A stretch of 64,000 nucleotides of DNA. Source: Halomonas sp. ALS9 (GTDB taxonomy: Bacteria; Pseudomonadota; Gammaproteobacteria; Pseudomonadales; Halomonadaceae). The notes beneath the pieces are model-generated. The model saw only the letters and a list, made by a program, of their open reading frames with translations. It did not search any database and had not been told where the DNA came from. The stretch spans positions 310,001-374,000 of the forward strand of contig NZ_LXRG01000065.1 of the NCBI RefSeq assembly GCF_001651035.1, in the 5' to 3' direction. Positions 52,806 through 62,611 of this stretch are shown piece after piece. The translations under genes were made by a program, and so were the position numbers. Positions within the stretch are counted from its first letter, which is position 1, and each line of letters starts with the position of its first letter.

Positions 52806-54104
52806 ATGAAACTTCTGGATAACTATTTCAAGCTCTCCGAGCAAAAAACCAACGTGAAGACAGAAGTTATCGCCGGGATTACCACCTTCCTGACGATGGC
52901 CTATATCATCTTTGTTAACCCGAGCATCCTGTCACAAGCAGGGATGGACTACGGCGCGGTGTTTGTGGCGACTTGCCTGGCGGCAGCGATTGGCTGTTTT
53001 GTCATGGGGCTGTGGGCCAATTATCCCATTGCTCAGGCACCAGGCATGGGGCTAAACGCCTTCTTCACCTACGGCGTGGTGCTGGGCATGGGATATACTT
53101 GGGAGGCCGCGTTGGGGGCGGTCTTCTTCTCTGGTTTAACGTTCTTCTTGTTAAGTATTTTTAAAATTCGCGAGTGGATCATTAACGCCATTCCAATGAC
53201 GTTACGGCTGGGGATCGCCGCCGGTATTGGTCTGTTCCTGGCGATGATCGCGTTGAAAAACGCCGGCATTGTGGTTGCCAATCAGGCTACCTACGTGACG
53301 CTGGGTGATCTATCTCAACCACCGGCTATTTATGCGCTGCTAGGCTTTTTTGTGATTACCGCGCTGGCATACCTGAAAGTCACCGGTGCTGTGATGATTG
53401 GTATTTTGGGTGTGACCGTAGCGGCAATGGTGCTTGGCCATAATGAGTACGGTGGTCTTATGTCGATGCCACCCTCTATCGCGCCGACCTTTATGGCCAT
53501 GGATTTAATGGGCGCCCTGGATGTGGCGATGCTCAGCGTGATCTTTGCCTTTCTATTTGTGGATCTATTTGATACTTCAGGCACGCTGGTCGGTGTTGCC
53601 CATCGTGGCAAGCTGCTAGACAAAGATGGCAAGTTGCCGCGTATTGGTCGTGCCATGATGGCTGACAGTACTGCGTCAATGGCGGGCGCCGCCTTGGGTA
53701 CTTCCACGACAACAAGCTATATTGAATCAACCGCGGGCATCGCATCGGGTGGCCGTACTGGCTTGACGGCGGTAGTCGTGGGTGTTTTGTTTCTGATCAG
53801 CCTGTTTTTCGCACCGTTGGCGGGTTCGATTCCGGCCTACGCTACCGCGGGTGCGTTGCTGTATGTAGCGGTACTGATGGCGGGCAGCTTGGCCCACGCG
53901 AACTGGGAAGACCCCACCGATGCAGCGCCTGTGTTGATTGCTGCCCTAGCAATGCCGCTAACATTCTCGATTGCCGAAGGAATCGCGCTAGGCTTTATTA
54001 GCTACGTGGCGATCAAGACGCTTTCGGGCCGCTTTAGCGACCTGAACCCGGCGGTGATTATTTTGTCACTGCTGTTTGCGGCAAGATATCTTTTCTTGGT
54101 TTGA
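52806..54104 (+). CDS. AzgA/GhxP-type guanine/hypoxanthine permease
   Basis: A 432-residue purine permease of the AzgA-like group (NCS2 superfamily). It starts [20 protein letters not shown] with [20 protein letters not shown], then [60 protein letters not shown], and [20 protein letters not shown] with the substrate-binding Glu. Guanine or hypoxanthine uptake by proton symport is expected. It heads a salvage block with apt, gpt, ung, upp and uraA on the same strand. AAGGAC precedes the ATG. A long structured leader lies upstream. Confidence 0.94.
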   Translation: MKLLDNYFKLSEQKTNVKTEVIAGITTFLTMAYIIFVNPSILSQAGMDYGAVFVATCLAAAIGCFVMGLWANYPIAQAPGMGLNAFFTYGVVLGMGYTWEAALGAVFFSGLTFFLLSIFKIREWIINAIPMTLRLGIAAGIGLFLAMIALKNAGIVVANQATYVTLGDLSQPPAIYALLGFFVITALAYLKVTGAVMIGILGVTVAAMVLGHNEYGGLMSMPPSIAPTFMAMDLMGALDVAMLSVIFAFLFVDLFDTSGTLVGVAHRGKLLDKDGKLPRIGRAMMADSTASMAGAALGTSTTTSYIESTAGIASGGRTGLTAVVVGVLFLISLFFAPLAGSIPAYATAGALLYVAVLMAGSLAHANWEDPTDAAPVLIAALAMPLTFSIAEGIALGFISYVAIKTLSGRFSDLNPAVIILSLLFAARYLFLV

Positions 54105-54142
54105 TTAAACACCACCCCTTTTATTACTCAATGAGAGACGCG

Positions 54143-54688
54143 ATGAGCATCTACGGCGACTATATTAAGTCCGTTATTCGCACGGTTCCCGATTGGCCTG
54201 AAAAGGGCGTGAATTTTCGCGATATTACCCCCTTGTTGCAAAATAGCGCTGCCTTTCGCAAGCTGATCGATAGCTTCGTACACCGCTACCAAGAGATGAA
54301 CCTGGATGCCATCGCGGCCATTGATGCGCGAGGGTTTATTATTGGTGCGCCGCTCGCCTATGAGTTGGGCTGCAGCTTTGTGCCGGTGCGCAAGAAGGGC
54401 AAATTACCCTTCAAAACCATCAGCGAGACCTACACCCTGGAGTACGGTCATTCTGAAGTGGAACTGCACTCCGATGCGTTCCAGAAAGATGACCGTATCC
54501 TGCTAATGGATGACTTGATCGCCACCGGTGGCACCATGCTGGCAGCGGCCAATCTGATTCAGCGCAGCGGTGGTCAGGTGGTTGAAACGGCCACTATTAT
54601 CGATCTGCCCGAGCTTGGCGGTTCACAAAAAATTCGCGATGCCGGTTACAGCGTATTCGCCGTTTGTTCTTTCACCGAAGACGAGTAA
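54143..54688 (+). CDS. apt: Adenine phosphoribosyltransferase Apt
   Basis: Converts adenine and PRPP to AMP. The 181-residue type I PRTase has [20 protein letters not shown] with the DITPLL motif, [34 protein letters not shown], and the PRPP loop [21 protein letters not shown] 54143 follows GAGAGACGCG; the earlier ATG 54131 lies within that site. It is 38 bases after the purine permease and 6 before gpt, so import and salvage are likely co-expressed. Confidence 0.96.
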   Translation: MSIYGDYIKSVIRTVPDWPEKGVNFRDITPLLQNSAAFRKLIDSFVHRYQEMNLDAIAAIDARGFIIGAPLAYELGCSFVPVRKKGKLPFKTISETYTLEYGHSEVELHSDAFQKDDRILLMDDLIATGGTMLAAANLIQRSGGQVVETATIIDLPELGGSQKIRDAGYSVFAVCSFTEDE

Positions 54689-54694
54689 TTCCCC

Positions 54695-55174
54695 ATGAGC
54701 AGCGATCGTTATCACCAGCATTTCACTGTCTCCTGGGATCAGTTGCACCGGGATGTGCGCACCCTGTGTCATCAGATGATCGAGCGTGATTTCAAAGGCA
54801 TTGTAGCGATTACCCGCGGCGGTTTAATTCCTGCCGCGCTAATAGCTCGAGAGCTTAATATCCGCTTGATCGATACCGTGTGTATTAAAAGCTATGACCA
54901 TATGGATCAAGGCGGCCTGGATATTATGAAAGGCGTTGATCATGACGGTGAAGGCTGGTTGCTGGTCGATGACTTGGTGGATACCGGCAAAACAGCGCGG
55001 GCAGTACGCAAAATGTTGCCTAAAGCTCACTTTGTGACTATCTACGCCAAGCCGGACGGTCGCCCCCTGGTGGATCAATACCTGACGGAAGTTTCCCAAC
55101 AATGCTGGATTCAATTCCCCTGGGATATGGGCGTTGCTTACGTTGAGCCGCTTGTCGATCAAATGAAGAGGTAA
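54695..55174 (+). CDS. gpt: Xanthine-guanine phosphoribosyltransferase Gpt
   Basis: Salvages guanine and xanthine to GMP and XMP. The 159-residue protein resembles E. coli Gpt (152): [40 protein letters not shown], and PRPP loop [20 protein letters not shown], with [16 protein letters not shown] at the end. The Trp/Asp pair in the C-terminal part contacts the purine ring in relatives. It starts 6 bases after apt and its stop shares a base with the ung region. Confidence 0.95.
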   Translation: MSSDRYHQHFTVSWDQLHRDVRTLCHQMIERDFKGIVAITRGGLIPAALIARELNIRLIDTVCIKSYDHMDQGGLDIMKGVDHDGEGWLLVDDLVDTGKTARAVRKMLPKAHFVTIYAKPDGRPLVDQYLTEVSQQCWIQFPWDMGVAYVEPLVDQMKR

Positions 55175-55176
55175 TG

Positions 55177-55860
55177 ATGGCCAATCCACTTCCCGGCGAT
55201 TGGAGTCAGTGGCTGGGTAATGAGTTTCAGGCTGACTATATGCTGGCGCTAAAAGCCTTTTTGGCGCAGCAGAAAGCGGCCAAGAAAATTATCTACCCAC
55301 ACTCCACACAATGGTTTCGCGCCTTTGAGCTGACGCCGTTGAGCGAAGTGAAGGTGGTTATTTTAGGCCAAGATCCCTATCACGGCCCTAATCAGGCTCA
55401 TGGCTTATGTTTTTCCGTGCAGCCCGGTGTTCCTGTGCCGCCATCGTTGGTCAATATCTACAAAGAGTTGGCCACCGATGTCGGTTTCACCCCTGTGCGC
55501 CACGGCCATCTGGAAGCATGGGCCAAGCAGGGCGTGCTGTTGTTAAACACCTCGCTTACCGTTGAGCAGGGCAATGCGGCCTCGCATCGCGGTAAAGGGT
55601 GGGAGCCGTTCACCGACCGCGCCATTGAAACTGTTAGCCAGCACGCGCCGCCGTGTGTATTTCTGTTATGGGGAAGTCATGCGCGCCAGAAGAAGGCGTT
55701 AATCGACCAGGGGCGCCACTTAATACTTGAAGCCCCGCATCCTTCACCGCTCTCTGCGCACCGGGGCTTTTTCGGTACTCGGCATTTTTCCCAAGCCAAT
55801 CAGTTTCTGCAGGCCCAGGGTCGAGCCCCCATTGAGTGGCAATTGCCGGAAACCCCTTAA
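55177..55860 (+). CDS. ung: Uracil-DNA glycosylase Ung
   Basis: Removes uracil from DNA in base excision repair. The 227-residue family 1 enzyme has the water-activating D66 in [67 protein letters not shown] and the DNA-intercalation loop [13 protein letters not shown]. The start is ATG 55177 after AGAGG; ATG 55174 overlaps the gpt stop. Its location in a nucleobase salvage block may be incidental or reflect uracil released by repair. Confidence 0.97.
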   Translation: MANPLPGDWSQWLGNEFQADYMLALKAFLAQQKAAKKIIYPHSTQWFRAFELTPLSEVKVVILGQDPYHGPNQAHGLCFSVQPGVPVPPSLVNIYKELATDVGFTPVRHGHLEAWAKQGVLLLNTSLTVEQGNAASHRGKGWEPFTDRAIETVSQHAPPCVFLLWGSHARQKKALIDQGRHLILEAPHPSPLSAHRGFFGTRHFSQANQFLQAQGRAPIEWQLPETP

Positions 55861-55955
55861 CCTCGTAAGTGGTTGCGGGTAGAATACGCGCAATTTTGTG
55901 CCTAGCTGATGCAACCCTGGTTGCCATTCTGAATCCCCTGCAGTGAGGAAGTCCC

Positions 55956-56585
55956 ATGAGTGTTTACGCCATTAACCATCCGCTTGTTCAACATAAGCTG
56001 GGACTGATGCGCGAAGCTGACCTGAGCACTAAGAGCTTTCGTGAACTGGCAGGTGAAGTCGCCAAGCTATTGACCTATGAAGCAACCAAAGGTCTTGAGT
56101 TGGAAGATCATGAAATCCAGGGATGGAACGGCGAGCCGATTGCCACCCGTCGGCTAAAAGGTAAAAAAGTCACCGTTGTACCGATTCTGCGTGCTGGGCT
56201 CGGCATGTTGGAAGGCGTAACGGATCTGATCCCCAGTGCCCGGGTAAGCGTTGTCGGTCTATACCGCGATGAAGAGACGCTGCAGCCGGTGCCTTACTTT
56301 GCCAAGTTTGCCAACGATATCGAAGAGCGCATGGCGATCGTGATTGACCCTATGTTGGCTACCGGCGGCTCGATGGTGGCAACACTGGACATGCTGCGTG
56401 AACGCGGCTGTGAAAGCATGAAGGTGATCGTGTTAGTTGCCGCCCCTGAAGGCATCAAACGGGTGCAGGATGCTTACCCCGATATCGAAATTTACACTGC
56501 CTCAATCGATGACCGCCTCGACGAAAATGGCTACATCGTCCCTGGATTGGGTGACGCTGGCGATAAGATTTTCGGAACGCGCTAA
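55956..56585 (+). CDS. upp: Uracil phosphoribosyltransferase Upp
   Basis: Converts uracil and PRPP to UMP. The 209-residue enzyme has [60 protein letters not shown], the PRPP loop [20 protein letters not shown] and a C-terminal [15 protein letters not shown] 55956 follows TGAGGAA. It is followed by a terminator and then uraA, the same pairing as E. coli upp-uraA, so some readthrough is expected. Confidence 0.98.
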   Translation: MSVYAINHPLVQHKLGLMREADLSTKSFRELAGEVAKLLTYEATKGLELEDHEIQGWNGEPIATRRLKGKKVTVVPILRAGLGMLEGVTDLIPSARVSVVGLYRDEETLQPVPYFAKFANDIEERMAIVIDPMLATGGSMVATLDMLRERGCESMKVIVLVAAPEGIKRVQDAYPDIEIYTASIDDRLDENGYIVPGLGDAGDKIFGTR

Positions 56586-56601
56586 GCATCGTTACTGACA
56601 T

Positions 56602-56635
56602 TGCCCCTTACGCCCAGCGTCAGGGGCATTTTTTT
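56602..56635 (+). terminator. Terminator between upp and uraA
   Basis: TGCCCCT (56602-56608) and AGGGGCA (56622-56628) pair around a 13-base loop, followed by eight Ts. It may be an attenuator between the two genes. Confidence 0.8.
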
Positions 56636-56672
56636 GCACACCTACAATCGAATAATCACTAGGAATTCACTT

Positions 56673-57905
56673 ATGCGTGAAGCTGCCAGTCAGGCTGAGT
56701 CGTGGCCAAAAGTCATTTTAACCGGCGCGCAAATGCTGTTTGTAGCGTTTGGCGCCTTGGTGTTAGTGCCTCTTCTGACCGGTCTTGACCCGAGTGTTGC
56801 ACTGTTCACGGCCGGGGTGGGAACCCTAGTATTTCACGCGGTTACCAAACAAAGCGTGCCAGTTTTTTTGGCCTCATCGTTTGCTTTTATTGCCCCCATT
56901 CAAGGCTCTGTGGCGAGTTTTGGCGTGTCAGCGACCATGGGCGGGTTAATGGCGGCGGGGCTGGTCTATGTGGCGATTTCCCAGGCGGTGCGCTTAAAAG
57001 GTACTGCTTGGCTGCACCGCTTGCTTCCCGCTGTAGTGGTGGGGCCGGTGATTATGGTGATTGGCCTGTCGCTGGCACCGGTGGCGGTTAGCATGGCGAC
57101 CGGGGAAACCAGTGACAACATCGGCTATGGCGCGGCAATCTTTCTCTCGATGACCAGTTTATTAGTGACGTTAGTGCTAGCCGTATTTGGCCGCGGGCTA
57201 CTTCGCCTAGTGCCGATTATCGGCGGCATTGTCACCGGCTATTGTTTGGCGTTGGTGATGGGGGCCGTCGACTTTACGCCTGTGCGTGAGGCAGCGTGGC
57301 TATCAATCCCCAGCTTTACCGCTCCGAGTTTTCACTGGGCGGCTATTCTGTTTATGATTCCGGTCGCGATTGCCCCGGCGGTAGAGCACATTGGTGATAT
57401 GGTGGCGATTGGTTCGGTGACCCGCAAAAACTACCTAGAAAAGCCTGGCCTACATCGCACGCTGTTAGGCGATGGGTTGGCAACCAGCGTGGCAGCGCTA
57501 TTCGGCGGGCCGCCGAATACGACCTACTCGGAAGTCACCGGCGCCGTAACCCTCACTCGGGCGTTTAATCCCAAGTACATGATCGTTGCCGCGATTATTG
57601 CCATTGTGCTGGCGTTTGTGTCCAAGCTTGGCGCGCTGCTGCAGACCATTCCTGGCCCGGTAATGGGCGGCATTATGACGCTACTGTTTGGCTCCATTGC
57701 GGTGGTTGGTATGAACACTCTGGTACGCGCTGGTCAGTCGCTGACGGCACCCCGCAATTTAGTGGTGGTCTCACTGATACTGGTGTTCGGTATTGGCGGC
57801 ATGCAGTTTGGCGGTGGCCAGTTTACGCTGCAGGGCGTTAGCCTGGCCGCCTTAGTGGGTATTGCGTTGAACTGGCTATTACCCCGCGAGCAAGAGGGCG
57901 AGTAG
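56673..57905 (+). CDS. uraA: Uracil permease UraA (NCS2)
   Basis: Proton-driven uracil importer with the NCS2 fold, 410 residues and fourteen segments. Visible are SWPKVILTGAQMLFVAFGAL, VPVFLASSFAFIAPIQGSVA, AVEHIGDMVAIGSVTRKNYL with the substrate-binding Glu, and the second-repeat GPPNTTYSEVTGAVTLTRAF. ATG 56673 follows AGGAATTCAC; the frame upstream crosses the terminator and was not used. It follows upp, which traps the imported uracil as UMP. Confidence 0.95.
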   Translation: MREAASQAESWPKVILTGAQMLFVAFGALVLVPLLTGLDPSVALFTAGVGTLVFHAVTKQSVPVFLASSFAFIAPIQGSVASFGVSATMGGLMAAGLVYVAISQAVRLKGTAWLHRLLPAVVVGPVIMVIGLSLAPVAVSMATGETSDNIGYGAAIFLSMTSLLVTLVLAVFGRGLLRLVPIIGGIVTGYCLALVMGAVDFTPVREAAWLSIPSFTAPSFHWAAILFMIPVAIAPAVEHIGDMVAIGSVTRKNYLEKPGLHRTLLGDGLATSVAALFGGPPNTTYSEVTGAVTLTRAFNPKYMIVAAIIAIVLAFVSKLGALLQTIPGPVMGGIMTLLFGSIAVVGMNTLVRAGQSLTAPRNLVVVSLILVFGIGGMQFGGGQFTLQGVSLAALVGIALNWLLPREQEGE

Positions 57906-57976
57906 AGTCATTCTCTATAGCGCTGCGTGAATCGTTAGAACGGTAGCGTTTAGTGATTATCAGGAGTCTTGGCAGC

Positions 57977-58549
57977 ATGGAAAACGAATTAACCGCGCCC
58001 TTTCCCGTACTGGGGATTGCTGCCTGGAGCGGCACCGGAAAAACGACGCTGTTAGAGAAGCTGCTACCGCGATTAGGCGAGTATGGCTTGAAAGTTGCTG
58101 TCATTAAGCACGCTCACCACTCGTTTGATGTCGACCAGCCCGGCAAAGATAGTTATAAACTGCGCAGCGCCGGTGCTGCGCCGGTACTGGTGGCTTCTCG
58201 TCAACGGTTTGCGCTGATGCAGGAAACCCCCGGGCAGGAAGAGCCGGATTTAGCCCAGTTAATTGCCATGATGGCGCCGCACCAACCCGACTTGGTGATT
58301 GTCGAAGGTTTCAAGGCTTGGCCGATTCCCAAGCTGGTGCTTTACCGCGAAGGCATTGGTGATACGGCTATTTTAACCGGCCAATGGGTCGAGGCAGCCG
58401 CGCTGAGCGCACCACCGCCTATCGACCTAGCGGCTACGGTGACCCAGTTAAATCTAGACGATAGCGAAGCAATAGCGCGCTGGATAGTCAGTTGGTTAAG
58501 CGCGAAAAACGACGCTAGATTTTCAAGTTCTTCGGCTTCAAGTATCTAA
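57977..58549 (+). CDS. mobB: Molybdopterin-guanine dinucleotide biosynthesis adapter MobB
   Basis: A 190-residue P-loop GTP-binding protein that assists MobA in attaching GMP to molybdopterin. It shows [20 protein letters not shown] with Walker [41 protein letters not shown] and the switch [23 protein letters not shown] 57977 follows CAGGAG. It precedes moaC-moaD and moaE on the same strand. mobA, moaA and moeA are not in the window. Confidence 0.95.
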   Translation: MENELTAPFPVLGIAAWSGTGKTTLLEKLLPRLGEYGLKVAVIKHAHHSFDVDQPGKDSYKLRSAGAAPVLVASRQRFALMQETPGQEEPDLAQLIAMMAPHQPDLVIVEGFKAWPIPKLVLYREGIGDTAILTGQWVEAAALSAPPPIDLAATVTQLNLDDSEAIARWIVSWLSAKNDARFSSSSASSI

Positions 58550-58589
58550 ATTTCAAGTGCTTGGGCTTCAAAAAAGCAACGGTGACAAT

Positions 58590-59387
58590 ATGCATCTTAC
58601 CCACCTCAATACCCGTGGCGAAGCCAATATGGTGGATGTCGGCGATAAACAAGAAACTCGCCGCGAAGCCGTCGCTTCAGGCCGTATTGTCATGCAGCCT
58701 GAAACGCTGAAACTGCTTAGCGATGGTGAGTTGCCCAAGGGCGATGTGCTGGCCACCGCACGTATCGCCGGCATTCAGGCGGCCAAACGCACCCATGAGC
58801 TGATTCCACTCTGTCATGCATTGGCGCTCTCTAAGGTGTCCGTTGAGTTTGACATCGATATTGCCGAATCCTGCGTTCATGTGACGTCTCTGTGTCGTTT
58901 GAATGGCCGCACTGGGGTTGAAATGGAAGCCCTTACCGCCGTTTCGGTAGCCTGTTTGACGCTTTACGATATGTGCAAAGCGGTCGATAAAGGTATGCGG
59001 ATCGAAGCCATTCAGCTCGACAGCAAGCAGGGTGGACTGCGTGGTGACTACCAGCGTATGAGCGCTCAGGCGCCCATTGTTACCGGCGACGGCGTGGCCG
59101 GAGAAGTCAGCTTGGGCGAACGCTGCCCTTCACCCTGCATACGGGTTAAGTTTTTAGCTGAGCTGCGTGAGCGGGTTGGCGAGAGCGAGGCAGTGGTGAG
59201 CCTTGATCAACTGGCTAGCCGCGACATTAGCGGACTGAAAGCCGCGCTGACCGAGCGCGATAGCCGCTTTAAACAGCTAACCGACCAGCGCACGTTGTGT
59301 GCGATTAACCAAGTCATGGCCAATGACGAAGCGTTAGTGACCGATGATGACGAAGTGGCGTTTTTCCCGCCAGTCACAGGGGGGTGA
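58590..59387 (+). CDS. MoaC-MoaD fusion (cyclic pyranopterin monophosphate synthase + sulfur carrier)
   Basis: One 265-residue frame joins two molybdenum-cofactor proteins. Residues up to about 160 are Moa[40 protein letters not shown] with the active-site His, and [20 protein letters not shown] with CKAVDKGM carrying the catalytic Lys. From about residue 180 the sequence is MoaD-like ([20 protein letters not shown] to [12 protein letters not shown]), ending in the Gly-Gly needed for thiocarboxylation and insertion into MoaE. In E. coli moaC and moaD are separate. No stop or frameshift is seen between the halves. ATG 58590 is the likely start; moaE overlaps its end. Confidence 0.9.
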   Translation: MHLTHLNTRGEANMVDVGDKQETRREAVASGRIVMQPETLKLLSDGELPKGDVLATARIAGIQAAKRTHELIPLCHALALSKVSVEFDIDIAESCVHVTSLCRLNGRTGVEMEALTAVSVACLTLYDMCKAVDKGMRIEAIQLDSKQGGLRGDYQRMSAQAPIVTGDGVAGEVSLGERCPSPCIRVKFLAELRERVGESEAVVSLDQLASRDISGLKAALTERDSRFKQLTDQRTLCAINQVMANDEALVTDDDEVAFFPPVTGG

Positions 59388-59857
59388 GGGTGGATAGTAA
59401 GCTGGATATTAAAGTAGCCATTCAAGCAGCCCCGTTCTCAATGGCCTATGGCTATGACGATGCCTTGGCGGGGCGCAGCGATATTGGCGCGGTAGTCAGT
59501 TTTACCGGCTTGGTGCGTGATTTTAATGAGACGCCTGACGTCACGGGGTTAACGCTGGAACACTATCCGGGCATGACCGAGCGCACGCTGACAGAGATTG
59601 GTGAGCAGGCCTGGCAGCGCTGGTCGCTCCAAGCGGTGCGGATTATTCATCGCGTTGGCTATCTGGAGCCGGGTGATCCAATTGTGCGGGTGCTGGTGGC
59701 TAGTGCACACCGGCGTGAGGCATTCGAAGCCTGCGATTTCATAATGGATTACCTGAAAACCCAGGCGCCTTTCTGGAAGAAAGAGCACTCTACCCAGGGT
59801 GAGTATTGGGTTAAAGAGCGCCACTCTGATCAGCAGGATGCAGCGCGCTGGCGTTAA
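59384..59857 (+). CDS. moaE: Molybdopterin synthase catalytic subunit MoaE
   Basis: Large subunit of molybdopterin synthase, converting cPMP to molybdopterin using the thiocarboxylated C-terminus of MoaD. The 157-residue protein has [80 protein letters not shown] and the active-site [18 protein letters not shown]. The start is a GTG at 59384, four bases before the MoaC-MoaD stop, or the GTG at 59390. Being directly fused in order to its MoaD partner fits the complex. Confidence 0.95.
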   Translation: MRVDSKLDIKVAIQAAPFSMAYGYDDALAGRSDIGAVVSFTGLVRDFNETPDVTGLTLEHYPGMTERTLTEIGEQAWQRWSLQAVRIIHRVGYLEPGDPIVRVLVASAHRREAFEACDFIMDYLKTQAPFWKKEHSTQGEYWVKERHSDQQDAARWR

Positions 59858-59881
59858 TGTAGGTCCAGCGCGAGTAGACTC

Positions 59882-61576
59882 CTATCGATTGGCGGCGTTG
59901 TCCAGGATGACTGTGTCTGGCATTTCGGCGGCCATAATCTGTAGGTGCACATCGGGCAGGTGCTGCATATGCTCCGCCAGCCAGTGAACCAAGCGGGGCT
60001 GCAATGCCTGACGCAAGTCGGCAAGCGTCTCTGCTGCAATCTCCTCAAGCTGATCATCCAGCCAATCGCTAAAGCTATCTTCATCCAGCGGGCTGGCCCC
60101 TGAGGCATCCAACATCAAGCGGCCAATCCGTGCCCAGCCAGTGTCAGTCGCGGTCACCGGTAGCGCAAGGTATAAGCTGCCGCGACGGGTCTTATTGGCG
60201 TCATTCAACTCAAGACCGGGATGGGGCACCACGCTGTTCTGACTGACTATGCAGGGCGGCTGCGGATAGCGCGCCTCGCAGCGCAGCCCGTGGCTATCAA
60301 AATTGATCAGATCGCCGTTTATCGGTGTCAGTGGGGCACTAATGCCCAGCTGGTTGGCGATGGCCTGATGGGCCTGCTGATGGCGTGCTTCGCCATGCAC
60401 CGGCATAAGATGCTTGGGCCTGACCCACTGATAGAGTTTGATCAGCTCATCCTGAGCAGGATGCCCTGTGGCATGTAATTCAGGGTGATTGAACTCGTCA
60501 TAGATGCTGACACCGAGATGCGCCAAACGCTTTTTAAGCTGCTCGATGGGGCGCTCATTGCCGGGAATGGCTTTAGCCGAGAAAATGACGTTATCGCCCG
60601 GCTGAAGATCCACATAGGGGTGACGGCCCTGGGCGAGACGCTGAAGTGCGGCGCGGGGCTCGCCCTGACTCCCGGTGGCGATAATCACCACTTCATCCCG
60701 AGGCAGGTAGCCAAGGTCGTGGTTGGGCACCAGCGGCGGCAGATCATCCATATAGCCTAACCCACGCGCGACGCTGACCATGCGCTCCATGGAGCGCCCC
60801 ATTAAGCTGATACGACGGCCGCATCGATGCGCCGCGCGTCCTATCGCTAACACCCGGGCAAGATTGCTGGCAAAGCAAGAGATCACCACGCGGCCCTGGC
60901 AATTGCTGAGGGTTTTTGCCAACGCCCGGGCGACGTCCCCTTCGCTGCCAGAGTGGCCAGGCATTGGAGCGTTGGTGGAGTCGCCCACGACTAAGTCAAT
61001 TGGTGCAAGCGCCTTGAAGTGGGTGGCGCTGATCGGCGTGCCGATGATCGGTTCGGGGTCGAGTTTCCAGTCACCGGTATGCAAGACACGGTAGCCACCG
61101 GCGATCATCATTAACGCACAGCTCTCTGGGATCGAGTGCGTTAACAGCAAATAGCGCAGCGTGAACGGTCCGCTTTCCAGCGCCTCGCCAGGTTCAATGA
61201 CATGGATAGCCGCGCTGCTAAGCTGATGCTCGGCAAACTTTAGCCGCAACAGGCCCGCCGCTAGCGGAGTGGCGTAAATGGGACAGTTCCACATCGGCCA
61301 GAGCCAGGCCACCGCGCCAATGTGGTCTTCATGGCCGTGGGTGATAAACAGCGCTTTGGGTACAATCCCTAATGCTTTCGGCGTATCGAGATTGGGCACT
61401 TGTAGCGGTGAGTTGGGAAGATCCTGGCGGATCGTCATGCCGCAGTCCACGGCTATCCAGTGGTCGTCATAGCCGTATAGCGTTAGATTCATTCCAATCT
61501 CACCGCAGCCCCCCAGCGGCAAGATGCGCAGCGGTGGACGACGACGGGGACGAATTTGAACGCGTGGTGAATGCAT
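59882..61576 (-). CDS. RNase J-like metallo-beta-lactamase nuclease
   Basis: A 564-residue protein of the beta-CASP metallo-beta-lactamase group resembling RNase J. The N-terminus (MHSPRVQIRPRRRPPLRILP) leads to LGGCGEIGMNLTLYGYDDHW, the metal motif ALFITHGHEDHIGAVAWLW, HTGDWKLDPEPIIG, VVGDSTNAPMPGHSGSEGDV, a beta-CASP domain with VVISCFASNLARVLAIGRAA, ATGSQGEPRAALQRL, HATGHPAQDELIKLYQWVRP and MPVHGEARH. It probably acts as an RNA-degrading nuclease. Gammaproteobacteria mainly use RNase E, so an RNase J-like gene beside it is of interest. Its 3' end converges on moaE. Confidence 0.88.
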   Translation of the reverse strand: MHSPRVQIRPRRRPPLRILPLGGCGEIGMNLTLYGYDDHWIAVDCGMTIRQDLPNSPLQVPNLDTPKALGIVPKALFITHGHEDHIGAVAWLWPMWNCPIYATPLAAGLLRLKFAEHQLSSAAIHVIEPGEALESGPFTLRYLLLTHSIPESCALMMIAGGYRVLHTGDWKLDPEPIIGTPISATHFKALAPIDLVVGDSTNAPMPGHSGSEGDVARALAKTLSNCQGRVVISCFASNLARVLAIGRAAHRCGRRISLMGRSMERMVSVARGLGYMDDLPPLVPNHDLGYLPRDEVVIIATGSQGEPRAALQRLAQGRHPYVDLQPGDNVIFSAKAIPGNERPIEQLKKRLAHLGVSIYDEFNHPELHATGHPAQDELIKLYQWVRPKHLMPVHGEARHQQAHQAIANQLGISAPLTPINGDLINFDSHGLRCEARYPQPPCIVSQNSVVPHPGLELNDANKTRRGSLYLALPVTATDTGWARIGRLMLDASGASPLDEDSFSDWLDDQLEEIAAETLADLRQALQPRLVHWLAEHMQHLPDVHLQIMAAEMPDTVILDNAANR

Positions 61577-61722
61577 CTGTTATGAAAAACCTAAAAAGTA
61601 GTGACTTAACTATACGGGAAGGCAGGGGCGGCTAACAATCATCCTTGGCCTTCCGATACAATATGCAGCCTAAGCCGCTGGTTTGTCATAATTACCTTAG
61701 AAATAGGTCAAGAGTAGCTCAC

Positions 61723-62577
61723 ATGTCTCATTATTATCGTTTAGTGGTTTCCTGTCCTGACCGGGTGGGGATTGTTGCAAGGGTCTCGAGTTTTATTGCC
61801 CAGCAGGGCGGCTCTATTACCGAAGCCAGCCAGCACTCTGATTTAGAAACCGGCTGCTTTTTTATGCGCTATGAAATTTTGGCGGATTCGGTAGGTATGA
61901 CCGTAGAAGCGTTGCGCGAGGCGTTTGCGCCGGTAGCCAGCGAATTCAATATGCAGTGGTCACTGGTGGATACCCAACAACGTCGGCGGGTAGTACTGAT
62001 GGTATCGCGAGAGTCACACTGCTTGGTCGATCTACTTTACCGCTGGCAAGCGGGTGAGCTGGATTGCGATATTGTTGGGGTTATCTCCAATCATGACGAT
62101 ATGCGTTCTTTGACAGAGTGGTACGGCATTCCATACCACCATGTGCCGGTAGACCCTGACAATAAGCAAGCCTCCTTTGCCAAGGTACAGGCCGAAATCG
62201 ACAGTGCCCGCGCTGACTGCGTGGTGTTGGCACGCTATATGCAAATTCTGCCCCCTGATCTGTGTGCACGCTATGCGGGACGCGTGATCAATATCCATCA
62301 CAGCTTTTTGCCCTCTTTTGCCGGGGCAAAACCCTACCACCAGGCTTACCAGCGGGGCGTAAAACTTATCGGGGCTACCTGCCACTATGTGACCGAGGAG
62401 CTCGATGCAGGCCCCATCATCGAACAGGATATTCATCGTGTTAGCCACTGCCATACACCTACGGATTTAGTACGCTTTGGCCGTGATGTAGAGAAGGCGG
62501 TGCTCGCTCGCGGGTTGCGTTGGCACTTAGAAGATCGCGTGCTGGTGCACGGCAATAAGACAGTGGTCTTTAGCTAG
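61723..62577 (+). CDS. purU: Formyltetrahydrofolate deformylase PurU
   Basis: Hydrolyses 10-formyl-THF to formate and THF, balancing one-carbon units and feeding PurT. The 284-residue protein has an N-terminal ACT domain (YYRLVVSCPDRVGIVARVSS to about residue 85) and a C-terminal formyltransferase-like domain with VVLMVSRESHCLVDLLYRWQ, LARYMQILPPDLCARYAGRV and NIHHSFLPSFAGAKPYHQAY, EELDAGPIIEQDIHRVSH. The start at 61723 fits the family; the upstream frame to 61645 was not used. Confidence 0.95.
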   Translation: MSHYYRLVVSCPDRVGIVARVSSFIAQQGGSITEASQHSDLETGCFFMRYEILADSVGMTVEALREAFAPVASEFNMQWSLVDTQQRRRVVLMVSRESHCLVDLLYRWQAGELDCDIVGVISNHDDMRSLTEWYGIPYHHVPVDPDNKQASFAKVQAEIDSARADCVVLARYMQILPPDLCARYAGRVINIHHSFLPSFAGAKPYHQAYQRGVKLIGATCHYVTEELDAGPIIEQDIHRVSHCHTPTDLVRFGRDVEKAVLARGLRWHLEDRVLVHGNKTVVFS

Positions 62578-62611
62578 AGGCTCCCTAACGCCATCAACCC
62601 GAGAGGCCGCC

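Noticed and set aside
52566-52822. Short frames on both strands between ribE and the permease gene
   Set aside because: They run through the hairpin-rich leader and lack ribosome binding sites and recognisable motifs.
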